A stretch of DNA of 64,000 nt, taken from NCBI GenBank assembly GCA_036245525.1, contig BTPG01000005.1, positions 182,451,745 to 182,515,744 of the forward strand. Direction: 5' to 3'. The notes under the pieces were generated by a model that saw only the letters and a list, made by a program, of their open reading frames with translations, had not been told where the DNA came from and did not search any database. Shown in pieces: positions 50,958 through 61,140 of this stretch. The first letter of the stretch is position 1. Each line of letters begins with the position of its first letter. This DNA comes from Semisulcospira habei. Its lineage: Eukaryota; Mollusca; Gastropoda; Semisulcospiridae. A program made the position numbers and the translations under genes.

Positions 50958-51150
50958 CATTGTGTTCAAATGCAGTCAAGGTAAAAAATAAAAAAATAAA
51001 AAAATAAAAAAAAAAACCACCAAAGAAACAAATAAAAACAACTGTGGTAACTTTATGTGTGTCTCGCCTTCGATATCACCTTCACAGGCCAGGGGAATTC
51101 TAAATTTGGAAAAGGGGCACGAGCTTTGCTTCTAACGAGACATGCATTCC
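50958..51150. other. No gene; (AAAAT)n run
   Basis: AAAAATAAAAAAAT 50980-51015, then unremarkable sequence up to the LINE target. Confidence 0.4.
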
Positions 51151-51163
51151 CTCAGTCCACCAC
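51151..51163. repeat. Target-site copy 1 of 3
   Basis: CTCAGTCCACCAC. The 11-mer CTCAGTCCACC recurs at 51550-51560 and 54931-54941; the full 13-mer recurs at 54931-54943. Confidence 0.85.
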
Positions 51164-51549
51164 TTACTTCTTACTTACTTATGCCTTGCACCCCTACTGG
51201 GGCATAAGGCCGCCTACAAAGGATCTCCAAGAGTCTCTGTCCCGGGCTCTCCTTTCCACTTGGTTCCAGGTCATCTTCATGGTCTTAAGGTCTGCATCCA
51301 GTTCCCGGCGCCATGTGTTTCTTGGTCTGCCTCTTTTCCGCGTGCCCTGTGGATTCCATGTTAGGGCTTGCCTGGTGATGTTGTCCGCTGGCTTACGTAA
51401 GGTGTGCCCTATCCATCTCCAACGTCGTTGTTTAATTTCGTCTTCTGCAGGCAGCTGGTTGGTTCTATTCCAGAGTTCGTTGTTGCTGATGGTCTCTGGC
51501 CAATGGATATTTAGGATCTTGCGCAGGCAGTTGTTAATGAAGACTTGTA
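51164..51549 (-). pseudogene. LINE C-terminal fragment with (TAAG)n tail
   Basis: Minus strand: [51 protein letters not shown], then a GGGGTGCAAGGCATAAGTAAG 3' end. This is the C-terminal part of an RTE/I-like endonuclease-RT LINE, related to but distinct from the element directly upstream (different 3' tail). 5'-truncated; bounded by copies of CTCAGTCCACC. Confidence 0.85.
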
Positions 51550-51560
51550 CTCAGTCCACC
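51550..51560. repeat. Target-site copy 2 of 3
   Basis: CTCAGTCCACC between the two LINE sequences; with the preceding A it equals the 12-mer at 54930-54941. Confidence 0.85.
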
Positions 51561-54500
51561 CTCTCTCTTGGCTTGACTTCGCGAACGAAGATTTTATAGG
51601 AGTTGCCCACGACGTCTGCAGGCTTGTTCGTGGCTGCGGAGGCCAATCCGAGACAGGCAGGTTCGACCGCAGTGGCTGCAGGGGAAGGTATGGCCAGGGT
51701 TCTGAGCTGCGGCATCTCTGTTTTTTCTCCTGAGCCGCTTGTCCTTAAGGCTAGCTCTGCGAGAGTCCTCAAAGGAGACAGCTGCCTTGTAAATGGTGGA
51801 GCGCCAGGTGTCACGGTCCGCAGCAAGCGAAGACCACTGGTGGTGGTCGATTTGGCAGGCACTAAGTGACTTCTTGAGACAGTCTTTGTATCTCTTCTTT
51901 GGTGCCCCTCTGTCACGGTGTCCAGTAGCAAGCTCGCCGAACAGGGTGATCTTTGGTAGGCGATGATCCTCCATCCTGGAGACATGCCCCGCCCAGCGGA
52001 GCTGTGTCCGCAGCAGCAAAGCCTCGATGCTCACAGTTTCAGCCTGTTCAAGGACCTCGACGTTGGTGACATAGTCACTCCAGTGAATGCCCAGGATGGT
52101 TCGCAGGCAGCGCTGGTGGAAGCATTCGAGGAGTCGTAGTTGGCTGCGGTAGAGGGCCCAGGACTCGGAACCATACAGCAGGGTGGTGAGGACCACAGCT
52201 CTGTACACGCTGATCTTGGTGCCTGTTTTCAGCTGTTGATTGTGCCACACCCGCCTGAAAAGTCGCCCGAAAGCGCTGTTCGCTTTTGCCAGCCTGCTGT
52301 CAAGCTCCTTGTCCAGCTTGGCGTCCGACGTGATAATGCAGCCAAGGTAAGTAAACTGGTGCACTGACTTTAGTTCAGACTCGCCGATGGTGATGTGAGG
52401 AGGGCGGTACACTGTCTTGGGTGCCGGCTGATGGAGGACCTCTGTCTTTTTAAGACTGACCTCGAGTCCAAAGAGCTGGGCAGCATCTGCGAAGCAAGAC
52501 GTGATGCGCTGCAGGGCTCTCTCTGTGTGTGCAACGAGGGCAGCATCATCAGCAAAAAGCAGCTCACGAATCAGTTGGTCTAGGGTTTTCGTGTGGGCTT
52601 GCAGTCGTCTGAGGTTGAACAGGCTGCCATCGAGACGATACCTGATGTACACTGCATCGTCATCATCGAGGTCCACTGTGGCCTGCTTCAACATCATGCT
52701 AAAAAAGATGGTGAAGAGGGTCGGTGCCAGCACGCAGCCCTGCTTTACACCGTTGAGAATAGGGAATGGTTCTGAGAGGTCATTGTTGAGTCTGACCTGG
52801 CCTTGCTGGTCCTCGTGTAGCTGGACAATCATGTTGAGGAACTTTGGGGGACAGCCAAGTCGCTCCAGGATCTGCCACATGCCTTGCCTGCTCACAGTGT
52901 CGAACGCTTTTGTTAAGTCGACAAATGTTACATACAGCCCTTTGTTCTGCTCGCGGCACTTCTCCTGTAGCTGTCTCAGCACAAAGACCATATCGGTGGT
53001 GCTCCTGTTTGCTCTGAAGCCACACTGGCCCTCTGGGAGTTGGTCTTCAGCGATGGCAGGTACCAGCCGATTCAGGAGCAGCCTTGCAAGGATTTTCCCA
53101 GCAATGGACAGCAGGGTAATTCCCCGATAGTTGGAACAGTCAGACTTCTCGCCTTTGTTCTTGTACAGGGTGATAACGACTGCATCACGGAGATCTTTTG
53201 GTAGTGTTCCTTCCTCCCAGCAGCAGAGAAAGAGGTCATGGAGCTTGTTGTGCAGTGCTGTGCCTCCATGTTTCCAGATCTCTGGCGGTATTCCATCAAT
53301 GCCTGCTGCTTTGCCACTCTTGAGCTGGTGGATGGCTGTGAGGGTCTCTTCAGCGGTGGGCGGTTCGTCCAATTCAACCTTTACTGGGAGGTGTGGGATT
53401 TGTAGGACGACTGCTTCTTGAACAGTGCGCTCAGCGCTGAAGAGGCTCTGAAAGTATTCCGACCAGCGGTTCAAGATGGAGGTATTATCTGTGAGGAGTG
53501 CCTGGCCGTTCGCGCTTCGCAGGGGACTTTGTACCAGGTGCCTGGGGCCATACACTGCTTTCAGTGCTTCGTAGAAACCCCTGTAGTCACCATTGTCAGC
53601 GCAAAGCTGGGTCCTCTGTGCAAGTCTGGTCCACCACTCATTCTGGAGATCTCTGAGCTTGCGCTGGAGACTGCTGCAGACGAGGCGGAAGGCAGACTTC
53701 TTCACAGGGCAGGAAGGCTGGGCTAGGTGAGCCTGATGGGCGGCTCTTTTTTTTGCTAGGTGTTCCTGGATCTCTACATTGTTTTCGTCAAACCAGTCTT
53801 TGTTCTTCTTTCTGGCGAAACCCAAGACTTCTGCAGAGGATTTTGCAATAGCAGTTTTTAGTTGTTCCCAAAGTGTTTCAGGGGAGGAGTCTACTGGGTC
53901 TGCTGTGTCTTTGAGCCTGCGCTGTAAATCTGTCTGAAAGGCAGCTTTCACATCGTCACGCTGAAGTCTGGCAACATCAAGCTTTTTCTTGGGGGGCCCC
54001 CATTTCTTGGGTTTTGGCTTGAAGTGGAGCCTGAGTTTGCAGCGGACAAGGCGGTGGTCAGTGTGGCACTCTGCGCTGGGCATCACTCTGGTGAGGAGGA
54101 CGTCACTGCGGTCCCTCTGCCGCACTAGGACATAGTCGATAAGGTGCCAGTGTTTGGAGCGAGGATGCATCCAGGTGGTCTTTCGACTGTCCTTTTGCTG
54201 AAAAGTAGTGTTGGTGATGACCAGTTGCTGCTCCGCACAGAACTCCAACAGTAGGCGGCCATTGTCATTGCAGTTTCCCACGCCATGCTTGCCGAGGACT
54301 CCTTTCCAGGCTTCAGAGTCCTGGCCCACTCTGGCGTTGAAGTCGCCAAGGATGATGACTTTGTCGTCTGCTGGGGTACTCTGTAGGAGGCTGCGCAGGT
54401 CAGTGTAAAACTTGTCCTTTTCAGCAGGCTCTGCCAGGAGGGTTGGGGAGTACACACTGAGAAGGGTGACGTGTTGCTGGTGTCTCAGTGGGAGGCGCAT

Positions 54501-54930
54501 GGACATGATGCGGTCTGAGTGGCCCGTTGGTAGGTTTTCCAGCTTAGTCGCAATGGATGTCTTGACCATGAAACCCACGCCTGAGAGCCGTCTTTCTGAT
54601 GCAGGCCTGCCTGACCAGTAGAGGGTGTACCCAGCACCAAGTTCTTGGAGGCTGCCTTCGTCCGGAAGGCGTACTTCGCTGAGTGCGGCGATGTCGATGT
54701 TTAACCTCCGCAATTCATGGGCAATGAGGGCGGAGCGACGTTCAGGGCGTCCGCTGTCTGCTTTGTCGAGCATGGTTCGGACGTTCCAGCATGCTACGTT
54801 GAGTCCGGTCGTGGTCGTCATGAGAGTAGATCCGTTATTCTTTCTTGTTTTTTGACCGCAGGAGAAGATGCCCGTTGACCGCGGCTAGCCAACTGGGGTT
54901 GCGAGGGGACGAGCTTTGGTTAGGCCACCA
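51561..54930 (-). mobile_element. Complete non-LTR retrotransposon
   Basis: About 3.37 kb, flanked by ACTCAGTCCACC on both sides. Minus strand: ~108-base 5' UTR starting GGTGGCCTAACC, one ORF of 1075 codons, then a short 3' UTR (AAAATCTTCGTTCGCGAAGTC..AAGAGAGAG). It appears full length and could be mobile if transcribed. Confidence 0.88.
51594..54821 (-). CDS. Endonuclease-reverse transcriptase of a LINE (1075 residues, intact)
   Basis: Nicks chromosomal DNA and reverse-transcribes its own RNA at the nick. APE-type endonuclease, residues about 8-265: N13 (CWNVRT), E49 (SEVRL), GDFNAR 159-164, IDY 228-230, TDHRLV 254-259. RT from about 500: GIDGIPPEIWK 507-517, NYRGITLLS 564-572, QCGFRANRSTTDM 599-611, FVDLTKAFD 633-641, GVKQGCVLAPTLF 691-703, catalytic LLFADDA 754-760. 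C-terminal CCHC finger at about 1048-1068 (CSHCGRTC..H..C). The start ATG is the first after a ~108-base leader. No frameshift or stop. Affinity: RTE/I-like elements whose endonuclease is often named craniofacial-development-protein-2-like; the clade is not certain. Near-identical truncated copy at 30.7 kb. Confidence 0.95.
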   Translation of the reverse strand: MTTTTGLNVACWNVRTMLDKADSGRPERRSALIAHELRRLNIDIAALSEVRLPDEGSLQELGAGYTLYWSGRPASERRLSGVGFMVKTSIATKLENLPTGHSDRIMSMRLPLRHQQHVTLLSVYSPTLLAEPAEKDKFYTDLRSLLQSTPADDKVIILGDFNARVGQDSEAWKGVLGKHGVGNCNDNGRLLLEFCAEQQLVITNTTFQQKDSRKTTWMHPRSKHWHLIDYVLVRQRDRSDVLLTRVMPSAECHTDHRLVRCKLRLHFKPKPKKWGPPKKKLDVARLQRDDVKAAFQTDLQRRLKDTADPVDSSPETLWEQLKTAIAKSSAEVLGFARKKNKDWFDENNVEIQEHLAKKRAAHQAHLAQPSCPVKKSAFRLVCSSLQRKLRDLQNEWWTRLAQRTQLCADNGDYRGFYEALKAVYGPRHLVQSPLRSANGQALLTDNTSILNRWSEYFQSLFSAERTVQEAVVLQIPHLPVKVELDEPPTAEETLTAIHQLKSGKAAGIDGIPPEIWKHGGTALHNKLHDLFLCCWEEGTLPKDLRDAVVITLYKNKGEKSDCSNYRGITLLSIAGKILARLLLNRLVPAIAEDQLPEGQCGFRANRSTTDMVFVLRQLQEKCREQNKGLYVTFVDLTKAFDTVSRQGMWQILERLGCPPKFLNMIVQLHEDQQGQVRLNNDLSEPFPILNGVKQGCVLAPTLFTIFFSMMLKQATVDLDDDDAVYIRYRLDGSLFNLRRLQAHTKTLDQLIRELLFADDAALVAHTERALQRITSCFADAAQLFGLEVSLKKTEVLHQPAPKTVYRPPHITIGESELKSVHQFTYLGCIITSDAKLDKELDSRLAKANSAFGRLFRRVWHNQQLKTGTKISVYRAVVLTTLLYGSESWALYRSQLRLLECFHQRCLRTILGIHWSDYVTNVEVLEQAETVSIEALLLRTQLRWAGHVSRMEDHRLPKITLFGELATGHRDRGAPKKRYKDCLKKSLSACQIDHHQWSSLAADRDTWRSTIYKAAVSFEDSRRASLKDKRLRRKNRDAAAQNPGHTFPCSHCGRTCLSRIGLRSHEQACRRRGQLL

Positions 54931-54943
54931 CTCAGTCCACCAC
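54931..54943. repeat. Target-site copy 3 of 3
   Basis: CTCAGTCCACCAC on the 5' side of the complete LINE. Confidence 0.85.
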
Positions 54944-55079
54944 GCGCTGTATAATATCGATGCGGAGTTCACCGTACGCCGTTGGTTTTTGTACCATACC
55001 AGAGAGCAACGGTCTTTCGGCAGAGTCATAATTATCAACCCGTGCACGTCTACCAGCAAAAAGTCCTCGGCACAACACT

Positions 55080-55129
55080 GTAAGCAAATGGTCCTCGGGC
55101 CGAATCAGCCGAGGACCTTTTGCTTAGTG
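55080..55129. repeat. D-family palindrome, minimal form
   Basis: GTAAGCAAATGGTCCTCGG / CCGAGGACCTTTTGCTTA around GCCGAATCAG: only the outer arms remain. Confidence 0.88.
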
Positions 55130-55207
55130 TTCTCAGCAGCAATTAATGGAAAACGCGCTTGAGAACATAGTATAGTAAGTGCGATGCACGAAGCGTGCAT
55201 TCTATGC

Positions 55208-55260
55208 CTTGCGCGGGCCAAATGCAGTGCGAACGTAGGCCCGAGGTTCTCGTGCTCACC
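55208..55260. repeat. D-family palindrome, right half
   Basis: TTGCGCGGGCCAAATGCAGT..ACGTAGGCCCGAGGTTCTCGTGCTCACC. Confidence 0.72.
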
Positions 55261-55434
55261 GTGACTGGCCTTTGACAGGGCTGATCGATGGGGTTATGTA
55301 AAACTCGTCACAAATGACTGTTATTGCGGGGAGAGTGACATGGCCATGCAAGTCACTTGAGGCATGTTACACACACACACTGCCAGCACCAGAAGGAGGG
55401 AGGGCGAGAGGAGGGGGAGGGTAAGGGTGAGGTG

Positions 55435-55804
<370 letters not shown>

Positions 55805-55856
55805 ACAGTCGGTGTCCACTGGCTGTGAAGGACTTTACAGGATACATCAACTGTGG

Positions 55857-55940
55857 TACGTCCAGTGTTGTGCCAGAATAGCTTGGAGACTTCGGGCGCC
55901 TATCAAATCTAGCGCCAACCTTGAACTGCCAGTTTCGATC
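55857..55940. repeat. B-family palindrome, decayed
   Basis: TTGTGCCAGAATAGCTTGG / CAAATCTAGCGCCAACCTTGAACTG with many mismatches. Confidence 0.65.
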
Positions 55941-56041
55941 TGTCCACTATATTGGAATGTAACCCTTAGAGGAACACTCGTAAATCACACATCACATAGT
56001 AGCCAATCAAGTCAGACATCCCGTGTGCTACCAATTGTGGG

Positions 56042-56177
56042 ACGTTACAGGTCCTTGGGGTCAGTTGCATGAGCTGTGAGCTTAGCCCTGCGCAAGCCAC
56101 TAATGAAGGTGCTCCGCTATTGTGGAGCACCTTGTTTAATGGCTGGCGCAGGACTAAGCTTACTCATGCAACTGGCC
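56042..56177. repeat. I+J palindrome
   Basis: GGGGTCAGTTGCATGAG.. / ..CTTACTCATGCAACTGGCC; inner AGGTGCTCC / GGAGCACCT apex. J remnant ACGTTACAGGTCCTTG precedes. Confidence 0.82.
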
Positions 56178-56182
56178 GCTGG

Positions 56183-56619
56183 TGTTTAAAGCTGAGGTGC
56201 AATGAGAAAAACCTGCCCAGCGCGTGTTTTAAAAAGACTCTACAGGACCCAGCTTGGGCCCTGCCCCTAAGTGGGTCAAATCGGTTCCTAACTCAGTTGA
56301 CGGAGTTGGCAACTGCGTATCCCGAGCTTGCAAAACTCTCGGAAAACGACAGACCACTTCCTGTTGCACGGAAATCATCGCGATTAGCAGATCGGACAAC
56401 AGCAGACGATTCTGTGACACTTTGAAACTGACCGACAGCCACGGATTTTACGCGCTGGGGACTATGATGGCAGAATGTACGGCTGTACATGCTGTAAGTA
56501 TGACTCCTGACACTTTGTAGTTGTGAACGAATTTTGTCAACACATACATCCAGTCCAATATAGGATAATATAAATAAATAAAGAAGCATTGTGATGTACA
56601 TCCAACACAGTAAATTGGA

Positions 56620-56712
<93 letters not shown>

Positions 56713-57146
56713 AACAACAAACACAAAACGACAAATAACCCCTCCTTCCTCACCCTTCCGATATCAAAGCTTCAGGCTGTACTGTGTAACTTACGGATAG
56801 CTCGGCCTGGTCCATATCCAGTGTGCGTCCAGGCAAGACACAAATGGCCTGCTCTGTCCGTCGGGTGGTCGAGTGTCGTCTGCTACTGTTGATATCAGTA
56901 AAAATATCGCTGGTTTAGATCAGTGATCGCGGTGCCCACTCGCTGCAAACAGGAAGTGGCCTGTCTTTTTCACGGGAGTTTTGCCAGCACGACAAACGCA
57001 GTTGAAAACTCAGTCAACTGAGTTGCAAACCGGTTTGCCGAAGTTAGCCGAACGTTCACGAAGACAGGGCCCTCGCTGGGTCCTGCTAAGTTTTTTTAAA
57101 ACACGTGCGGGGCGGAGTTTTTTGACTGTTTCTCAGCTTTAACACG
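56183..57146. repeat. Large inverted repeat, ~190-bp arms, ~570-bp spacer
   Basis: Left arm (56183-56370) has TTTAAAGCTGAG, GTGTTTTAAAAAGACT, GGACCCAGCTTGGGCCCTG and ACCACTTCCTGTTGC. Right arm (56945-57146) has their complements in reverse order: AACAGGAAGTGGC, CAGGGCCCTCGCTGGGTCC, TTTTTTTAAAACACGTG, CTCAGCTTTAACA. Arms differ at roughly 20% of positions. The spacer includes (GA)n (56622-56708). Confidence 0.8.
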
Positions 57147-57577
57147 TTTCACGTACATGGAAACTAGGATTCGAAATGCCGTCTTAACACAAATTTCTGG
57201 AGCCTTTTTTTATGGCTCAGCGCTGTAGTGGATTCCGTGTTGTGACAAACCTGTGGAAGAGACTCTATAACATTGAATCCTCCGCCGCAGCGATTCCGCG
57301 CGAAGAGCCGGAGAGGGTGACGACATCCAATGGAAACTTGTAACGCAAAAATCGATAGGGTCTCACTGACAGCCAATCATTTCATCAAACACAGCGACGG
57401 GCCCCTCAAACAGGCCTACATTTTCCCCATAACGCTGAATAAACACACAAGGGAAAAGACCAAATACGTACAACTTTGCCATTGCAAGATGCTTTCGATT
57501 TTCCCGGGAACTGAGTCAGCAGTTCTGTTATTCATGCTGCCCGTTTTAATAGTAGAAGATGTGTGAGTACTTAATAA
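57147..57577. other. No gene
   Basis: No repeat or protein recognised. Confidence 0.3.
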
Positions 57578-57760
57578 ATAACGCCAGCAATTGTATGATG
57601 ACCCTCGATTTGTCAGTTATGCGGGGTATGTCAATTTGTGTACCACCCAACAACGCCGTCAGTTGTACTGAAGATGATCCTTGATTCGTCAGTTATGCGT
57701 TATTTTACACCACGAAATAATGTTGCCAGTTGTAGACGGTCTTTGATTCGTCGGCTGTGG
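57578..57760 (+). repeat. ~70-bp tandem repeat, three diverged units
   Basis: Shared words AACGCCGTCAGTTGTA, CTTGATTCGTCAGTTATGCG recur three times with changes. Confidence 0.75.
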
Positions 57761-57828
57761 GGGGGTATATCCTTTAGATTCCACGATGGCGGCGATCTAT
57801 GTTACACTCCAAACATCCAGTTTGTGTT

Positions 57829-57883
57829 TGTCTGTGATTTTGGACTTTACGGACTCAGAGTCGTAAGATACAGAATCACAGAC
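57829..57883. repeat. J-family palindrome
   Basis: GTCTGTGATTTTGGACTTTACG / CGTAAGATACAGAATCACAGAC around GACTCAGAGT. Confidence 0.82.
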
Positions 57884-58089
57884 CATAACAAAAAAACAGG
57901 GGAAATGGGATGTGTTTTGTTTGCATGTTTGAACGTATTGCTTTGGGGTTATAACAAATTATGACATTGTGATATACAGGCAGAACACAAATTAGACACA
58001 AAAAAGAGCTAGCGCAATCTTTAAAGAGCAAGGGAACCATTCTACAACCATTGCATAGTTGTCTAATTGTTTTTTTTAAACCCTTTTAA

Positions 58090-58440
58090 AATTACTTAAA
58101 TAATTACAGTATTTATAATGCGCTTATCTTAGTTATAAATCTAAGCGCGCACTCACAACCCGCGCACGCATGCGCACGCTTTTGACGATGATTCACGTAT
58201 CACAAATACATTACGACAGTCAGCTTGGGGTGGGGAGTGAGTGGTGGCGTTATAGTGCTAGAACTGTTGAAAGAGGTGAGTTTTGAGGGCGGACTGAAAG
58301 GAGGAGGGAGAGGGTTTCTGACGGAGAGAGAGTGGGAGAGTGTTCCAGGTGGACGATACTTGACGATACCGTTTGGCGCTAGAGACGCGTATAGCTACGT
58401 GTCCTGTCCGCCGAGCGATATCGTCACTAGCAGTCAAGGG
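58090..58440 (-). pseudogene. LINE C-terminus and 3' tail
   Basis: Minus strand: STWNTLPLSLRQKPSPSSFQ then SALKTHLFQQF and stop at 58258; 3' UTR continues to TAAGCGCATTATAAATACTG (about 58115-58095). CR1/L2-type C-terminus; the rest of the element is absent (5' truncated near 58.44 kb). Confidence 0.8.
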
Positions 58441-58482
58441 GTTACCAACGCCTTTTAACTCACACGACAGCAAATATGGATC

Positions 58483-58570
58483 GACCATGATAGTGCAAGG
58501 GTAGTGCCAGAACAGCTTGGCGCCCATAGGCGCCAAGCTATTCTGGCACCACCCTTGAACTATCATGGTC
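58483..58570. repeat. B-family palindrome
   Basis: GACCATGATAGTGCAAGGGT.. / ..CACCCTTGAACTATCATGGTC; core CCAGAACAGC / GCTATTCTGG has one mismatch; loop CATA. Confidence 0.9.
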
Positions 58571-58811
58571 AGTCTAGCACCGCAACTGAAATGTAGCCTT
58601 CATAGGACAACTCACATCTGAAAAAAAATCAACCTTAGCGTGTAATGGGTTAATTACAACCACAATCTAGGTGGCCTCAATCCGAGGGTATTTATCGAGA
58701 GAATGAAAGTTGTAATGTTTGGAGTTTACCATACAGACAATCCCCAAATAACAATGCATGTTGCTGTGTAGCCTCAGCGGTTTTGGCTGAAGCCAGCTGT
58801 CGACAGCAGCC
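58571..58811. other. No gene; B-element right flank
   Basis: 58571-58652 contains AATGTAGCCTTCATAGGACA and ends GTAATGGGTTAATT, the decayed right end of the B element. Confidence 0.5.
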
Positions 58812-58891
58812 TTAACTCGTTCGAGACGAACAGCATCCGGATACGCGGCTGAAGCCGCGTATCCGGATGCCGTTCGTCTCGAATGAGTTAT
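58812..58891. mobile_element. C-family palindrome, complete
   Basis: TTAACTCGTTCGAGACGAACAGC.. / ..GCCGTTCGTCTCGAATGAGTTA; CATCCGGATACGCGGC TGAA GCCGCGTATCCGGATG. The CGGATG variant is matched in both arms (the 11.2-kb copy has CGGAGG). Confidence 0.93.
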
Positions 58892-59050
58892 CCAGAGGCA
58901 GACACGCCAAAAGTGTGCAGAAATCCAGTCATCATGCCCGAAAGACCGTAATCATCCACATAAATGTACGTATCTCCGATAGATATCGAGCACACGTACA
59001 GCCACGCTAGATGTGACAGCGTGCAACACTGGAAAACAAGCACTGAAAAC

Positions 59051-59118
59051 ACACGGTTGTCAACATCGATTCGCTACCGCTACCAGCGGTAGCGAATCGA
59101 GGGTGGTAACTAGTGTGG
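59051..59118. repeat. K-family palindrome
   Basis: ATCGATTCGCTACCGCTACC / AGCGGTAGCGAATCGAG, perfect centre; outer GGTTGTC / GGTAACTAGTG decayed. Confidence 0.88.
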
Positions 59119-59280
59119 GTCTGAAAATTCTGTTCGAGGATACGGCAACTGTGTGGAGTGCAGGATATTTAGATCATCGCGACCTCCTGTCACAGATTGT
59201 TGTGAATGAAGATGAACTATCTCATTCCCCCTCCCCTCCCCCCCACCCACTACACCATACCACCACCACCCCCACACACA

Positions 59281-59480
59281 CAAATTATAAATAAAATAAA
59301 ATAAAATAAATAAAACACCATTACATAACATAACATAAAGAATAAATTAAAAAAATTCAAAAATTAAAATTAAATAAAATCAAACAAAGTAACATAACAT
59401 CACATCACATCACATCAAATAACAATTTTTTTAAAGTAAGTAAAATAAAATAAATAAATAAATAAATAAATAAATAAAAT
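59281..59480. repeat. A/T-rich simple repeats
   Basis: (AAAAT)n, (CATAA)n, (CACAT)n and (AAAT)n blocks. Confidence 0.9.
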
Positions 59481-59550
59481 ACCAGCTTGGGAGTGAGCAA
59501 TGACCGACATTCCAATGCATCCGCATTTCTGGGCAAGGCCTTAGTCTACG

Positions 59551-59622
59551 CACACTGGTTGTCTCCCTCGATTCGCTACCGCAGGTCCAGCGGAAGCGAA
59601 TTGAGGAAGACAAACAGTGTGG
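59551..59622. repeat. K-family palindrome, complete
   Basis: CACACTGGTTGTCTCCCTCG.. / ..TTGAGGAAGACAAACAGTGTGG; ATTCGCTACCGC / GCGGAAGCGAAT. Confidence 0.9.
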
Positions 59623-59641
59623 TCCCTGCAACTGTTCACCG

Positions 59642-59852
59642 TTAACCCTTAAACTGCCAGTGGGGGCAGGCCGACTTTTTGAACTCATCGTAAATTCACG
59701 CTCAAAGATTACCAGCCGTCAAAGAAACTTAGATCCAATGTCGTTTCAGCAAGAGGTATAGATCCTCACGAGCCCCCGCGACTGCGGGGGCTCATGAGGA
59801 TCTATACCTCTTGCAGTTGGGTGGTGTTTAGTTTCTCTCGGCGATGAAGGGA
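59642..59852 (+). mobile_element. A-family element, complete
   Basis: TTAACCCTTAAACTGCC at 59642; left flank CCAGCCGTCAAAGAAACTTA; hairpin 59749-59814 (GCAAGAGGTATAGATCCTC / GAGGATCTATACCTCTTGC, the GTATAG / CTATAC variant matched in both arms); right flank CAGTTGGGTGGTGTTTA to TCGGCGATGAAGGG. Confidence 0.92.
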
Positions 59853-59913
59853 GAAGATGTGTGGTGCCAGACGACAATTTACAGGAAATAGCCAGGGGAC
59901 ACAATCCAGGCAC

Positions 59914-59916
<3 letters not shown>

Positions 59917-59950
<34 letters not shown>

Positions 59951-60015
59951 GGCGCCACCCACCTGGTGGGATTCAAACGTCATCAAGACGCCTCGTATGC
60001 AAAGAATTATCGGCA
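59917..60015 (-). mobile_element. SINE, partial, with poly-A tail
   Basis: Minus strand: B-box-like GTTTGAATCCC (complement of 59970-59980), TGGGTGGCGCCGTGTAAAAA and a ~29-base A tail (T-run 59917-59945). A box region decayed. Confidence 0.6.
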
Positions 60016-60024
60016 AAAAAACAT

Positions 60025-60166
60025 AGAGCTTCATGGGCACTAAACAGCTCCATCTGCAAGAAGCATGGATCCTCATGAGCCCCCGCTAGCGAGGGCACAT
60101 GCGGATCTACGCCTCTTTGCTGTTAGGTAGCGGGGGCTCATGAGGATCTATGCCTCTTGCTGTTAG
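60025..60166. repeat. A-family palindrome plus an extra right half
   Basis: Hairpin 60056-60120 (GCAAGAAGCATGGATCCTC ... GCGGATCTACGCCTCTTTGC) followed at 60127-60160 by a separate GCGGGGGCTCATGAGG..CCTCTTGC. Confidence 0.8.
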
Positions 60167-60590
60167 CAAATTTACAACAGTTTCATTTGGGCCTCGGTTA
60201 GGTTCGGTTTTCGTACGGTCGTGACGGGATCTCGGCTCAGAAAGGCCCATACGTGCTCCACCCCACCCGTCAGATGTCTTCCCAGAGCTCCTTCCTACAT
60301 CGTTTCAATATCGGTCTGGTTTACCAATGAATCTCTCACACCCTTTCAAGTCTGCCCAACGCCCGCTGCTGTCGGAGGCGACCGACTGTGCGATGCCCTT
60401 GGCTGTGTTCCTGGAAACTCCTGGGCCTACTTTTCCCAGCACTTAAACACCGTGTGTAGATGGGTATTGTATGTTATATGTTGTATTTTCGTTTCTCCTT
60501 ATCGTGATTATTTTTTGGCAATAAATCAGTTGTATAATCAGTGTTTTTGTTATAAAAGCCTAGAGCTCTAGTTTTGCGATTAGGCGCCAT
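60167..60590. other. No recognised gene
   Basis: A + strand frame of 116 codons (60221-60571) is Cys-rich but matches nothing I know; ends TTGCGATTAGGCGCC, like a retroelement tail. Confidence 0.35.
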
Positions 60591-60785
60591 ATATTATATT
60601 ATATTATATTATATTATATTATATTATATTATATTATATTATATTATATTATATTATATTATATTATATTATATTATATTATACATCCCATCCCATCCCA
60701 CCATCTTACCTTATCTTATTTTACGGCTTATCTTATCTTATATTAATCTTATCTTATCTCCCATCCCACTATCTTATAGCAACAA
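60591..60785. repeat. (ATATT)n then (ATCTT/ATCCC)n
   Basis: Pure ATATT pentamers 60591-60681, then mixed pentamers. Confidence 0.95.
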
Positions 60786-60789
60786 CGAT

Positions 60790-61138
60790 AATAATAATAA
60801 TAATAATAATAATAATGTACATTTATATAGCGCTTAAAATCCAAACTATGGTGCTCTAAGCACTTTACAAGATAAAAAAAATCACAGAACAAAAAGTACA
60901 AGAAAGAAAACACTACAATAAATGTTACAAAAACCAAAGTGACACATATCAAAAGCCCACACTCACACATACGCACACACCGTTACAAGAACAGTTACTG
61001 CCAAAGAATGCTAACGCACTGAAAAAGCATCTAGCTATATGCACAAGAAATTAGGTCTTGAGCAGTGATTTGAAAACAGACAGAGTTGGAGCATTTCTGA
61101 CATAGGCTGAAAGGTCGTTCCAGGTGACTGGACTGAAA
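60790..61138 (-). pseudogene. LINE C-terminus and 3' tail
   Basis: Minus strand: FSPVTWNDLSAYVRNAPTLS then VFKSLLKT (about 61130-61050), 3' UTR ending AGTGCTTAGAGCACC, TTAAGCGCTATATAAATGTA and (ATT)n. This links the GCGC..TATATAA tail to LINE coding sequence. Confidence 0.78.
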
Positions 61139-61140
61139 TA

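Noticed and set aside
60221..60571. 116-codon Cys-rich frame
   Set aside because: No family recognised; ends in retroelement-tail-like sequence.
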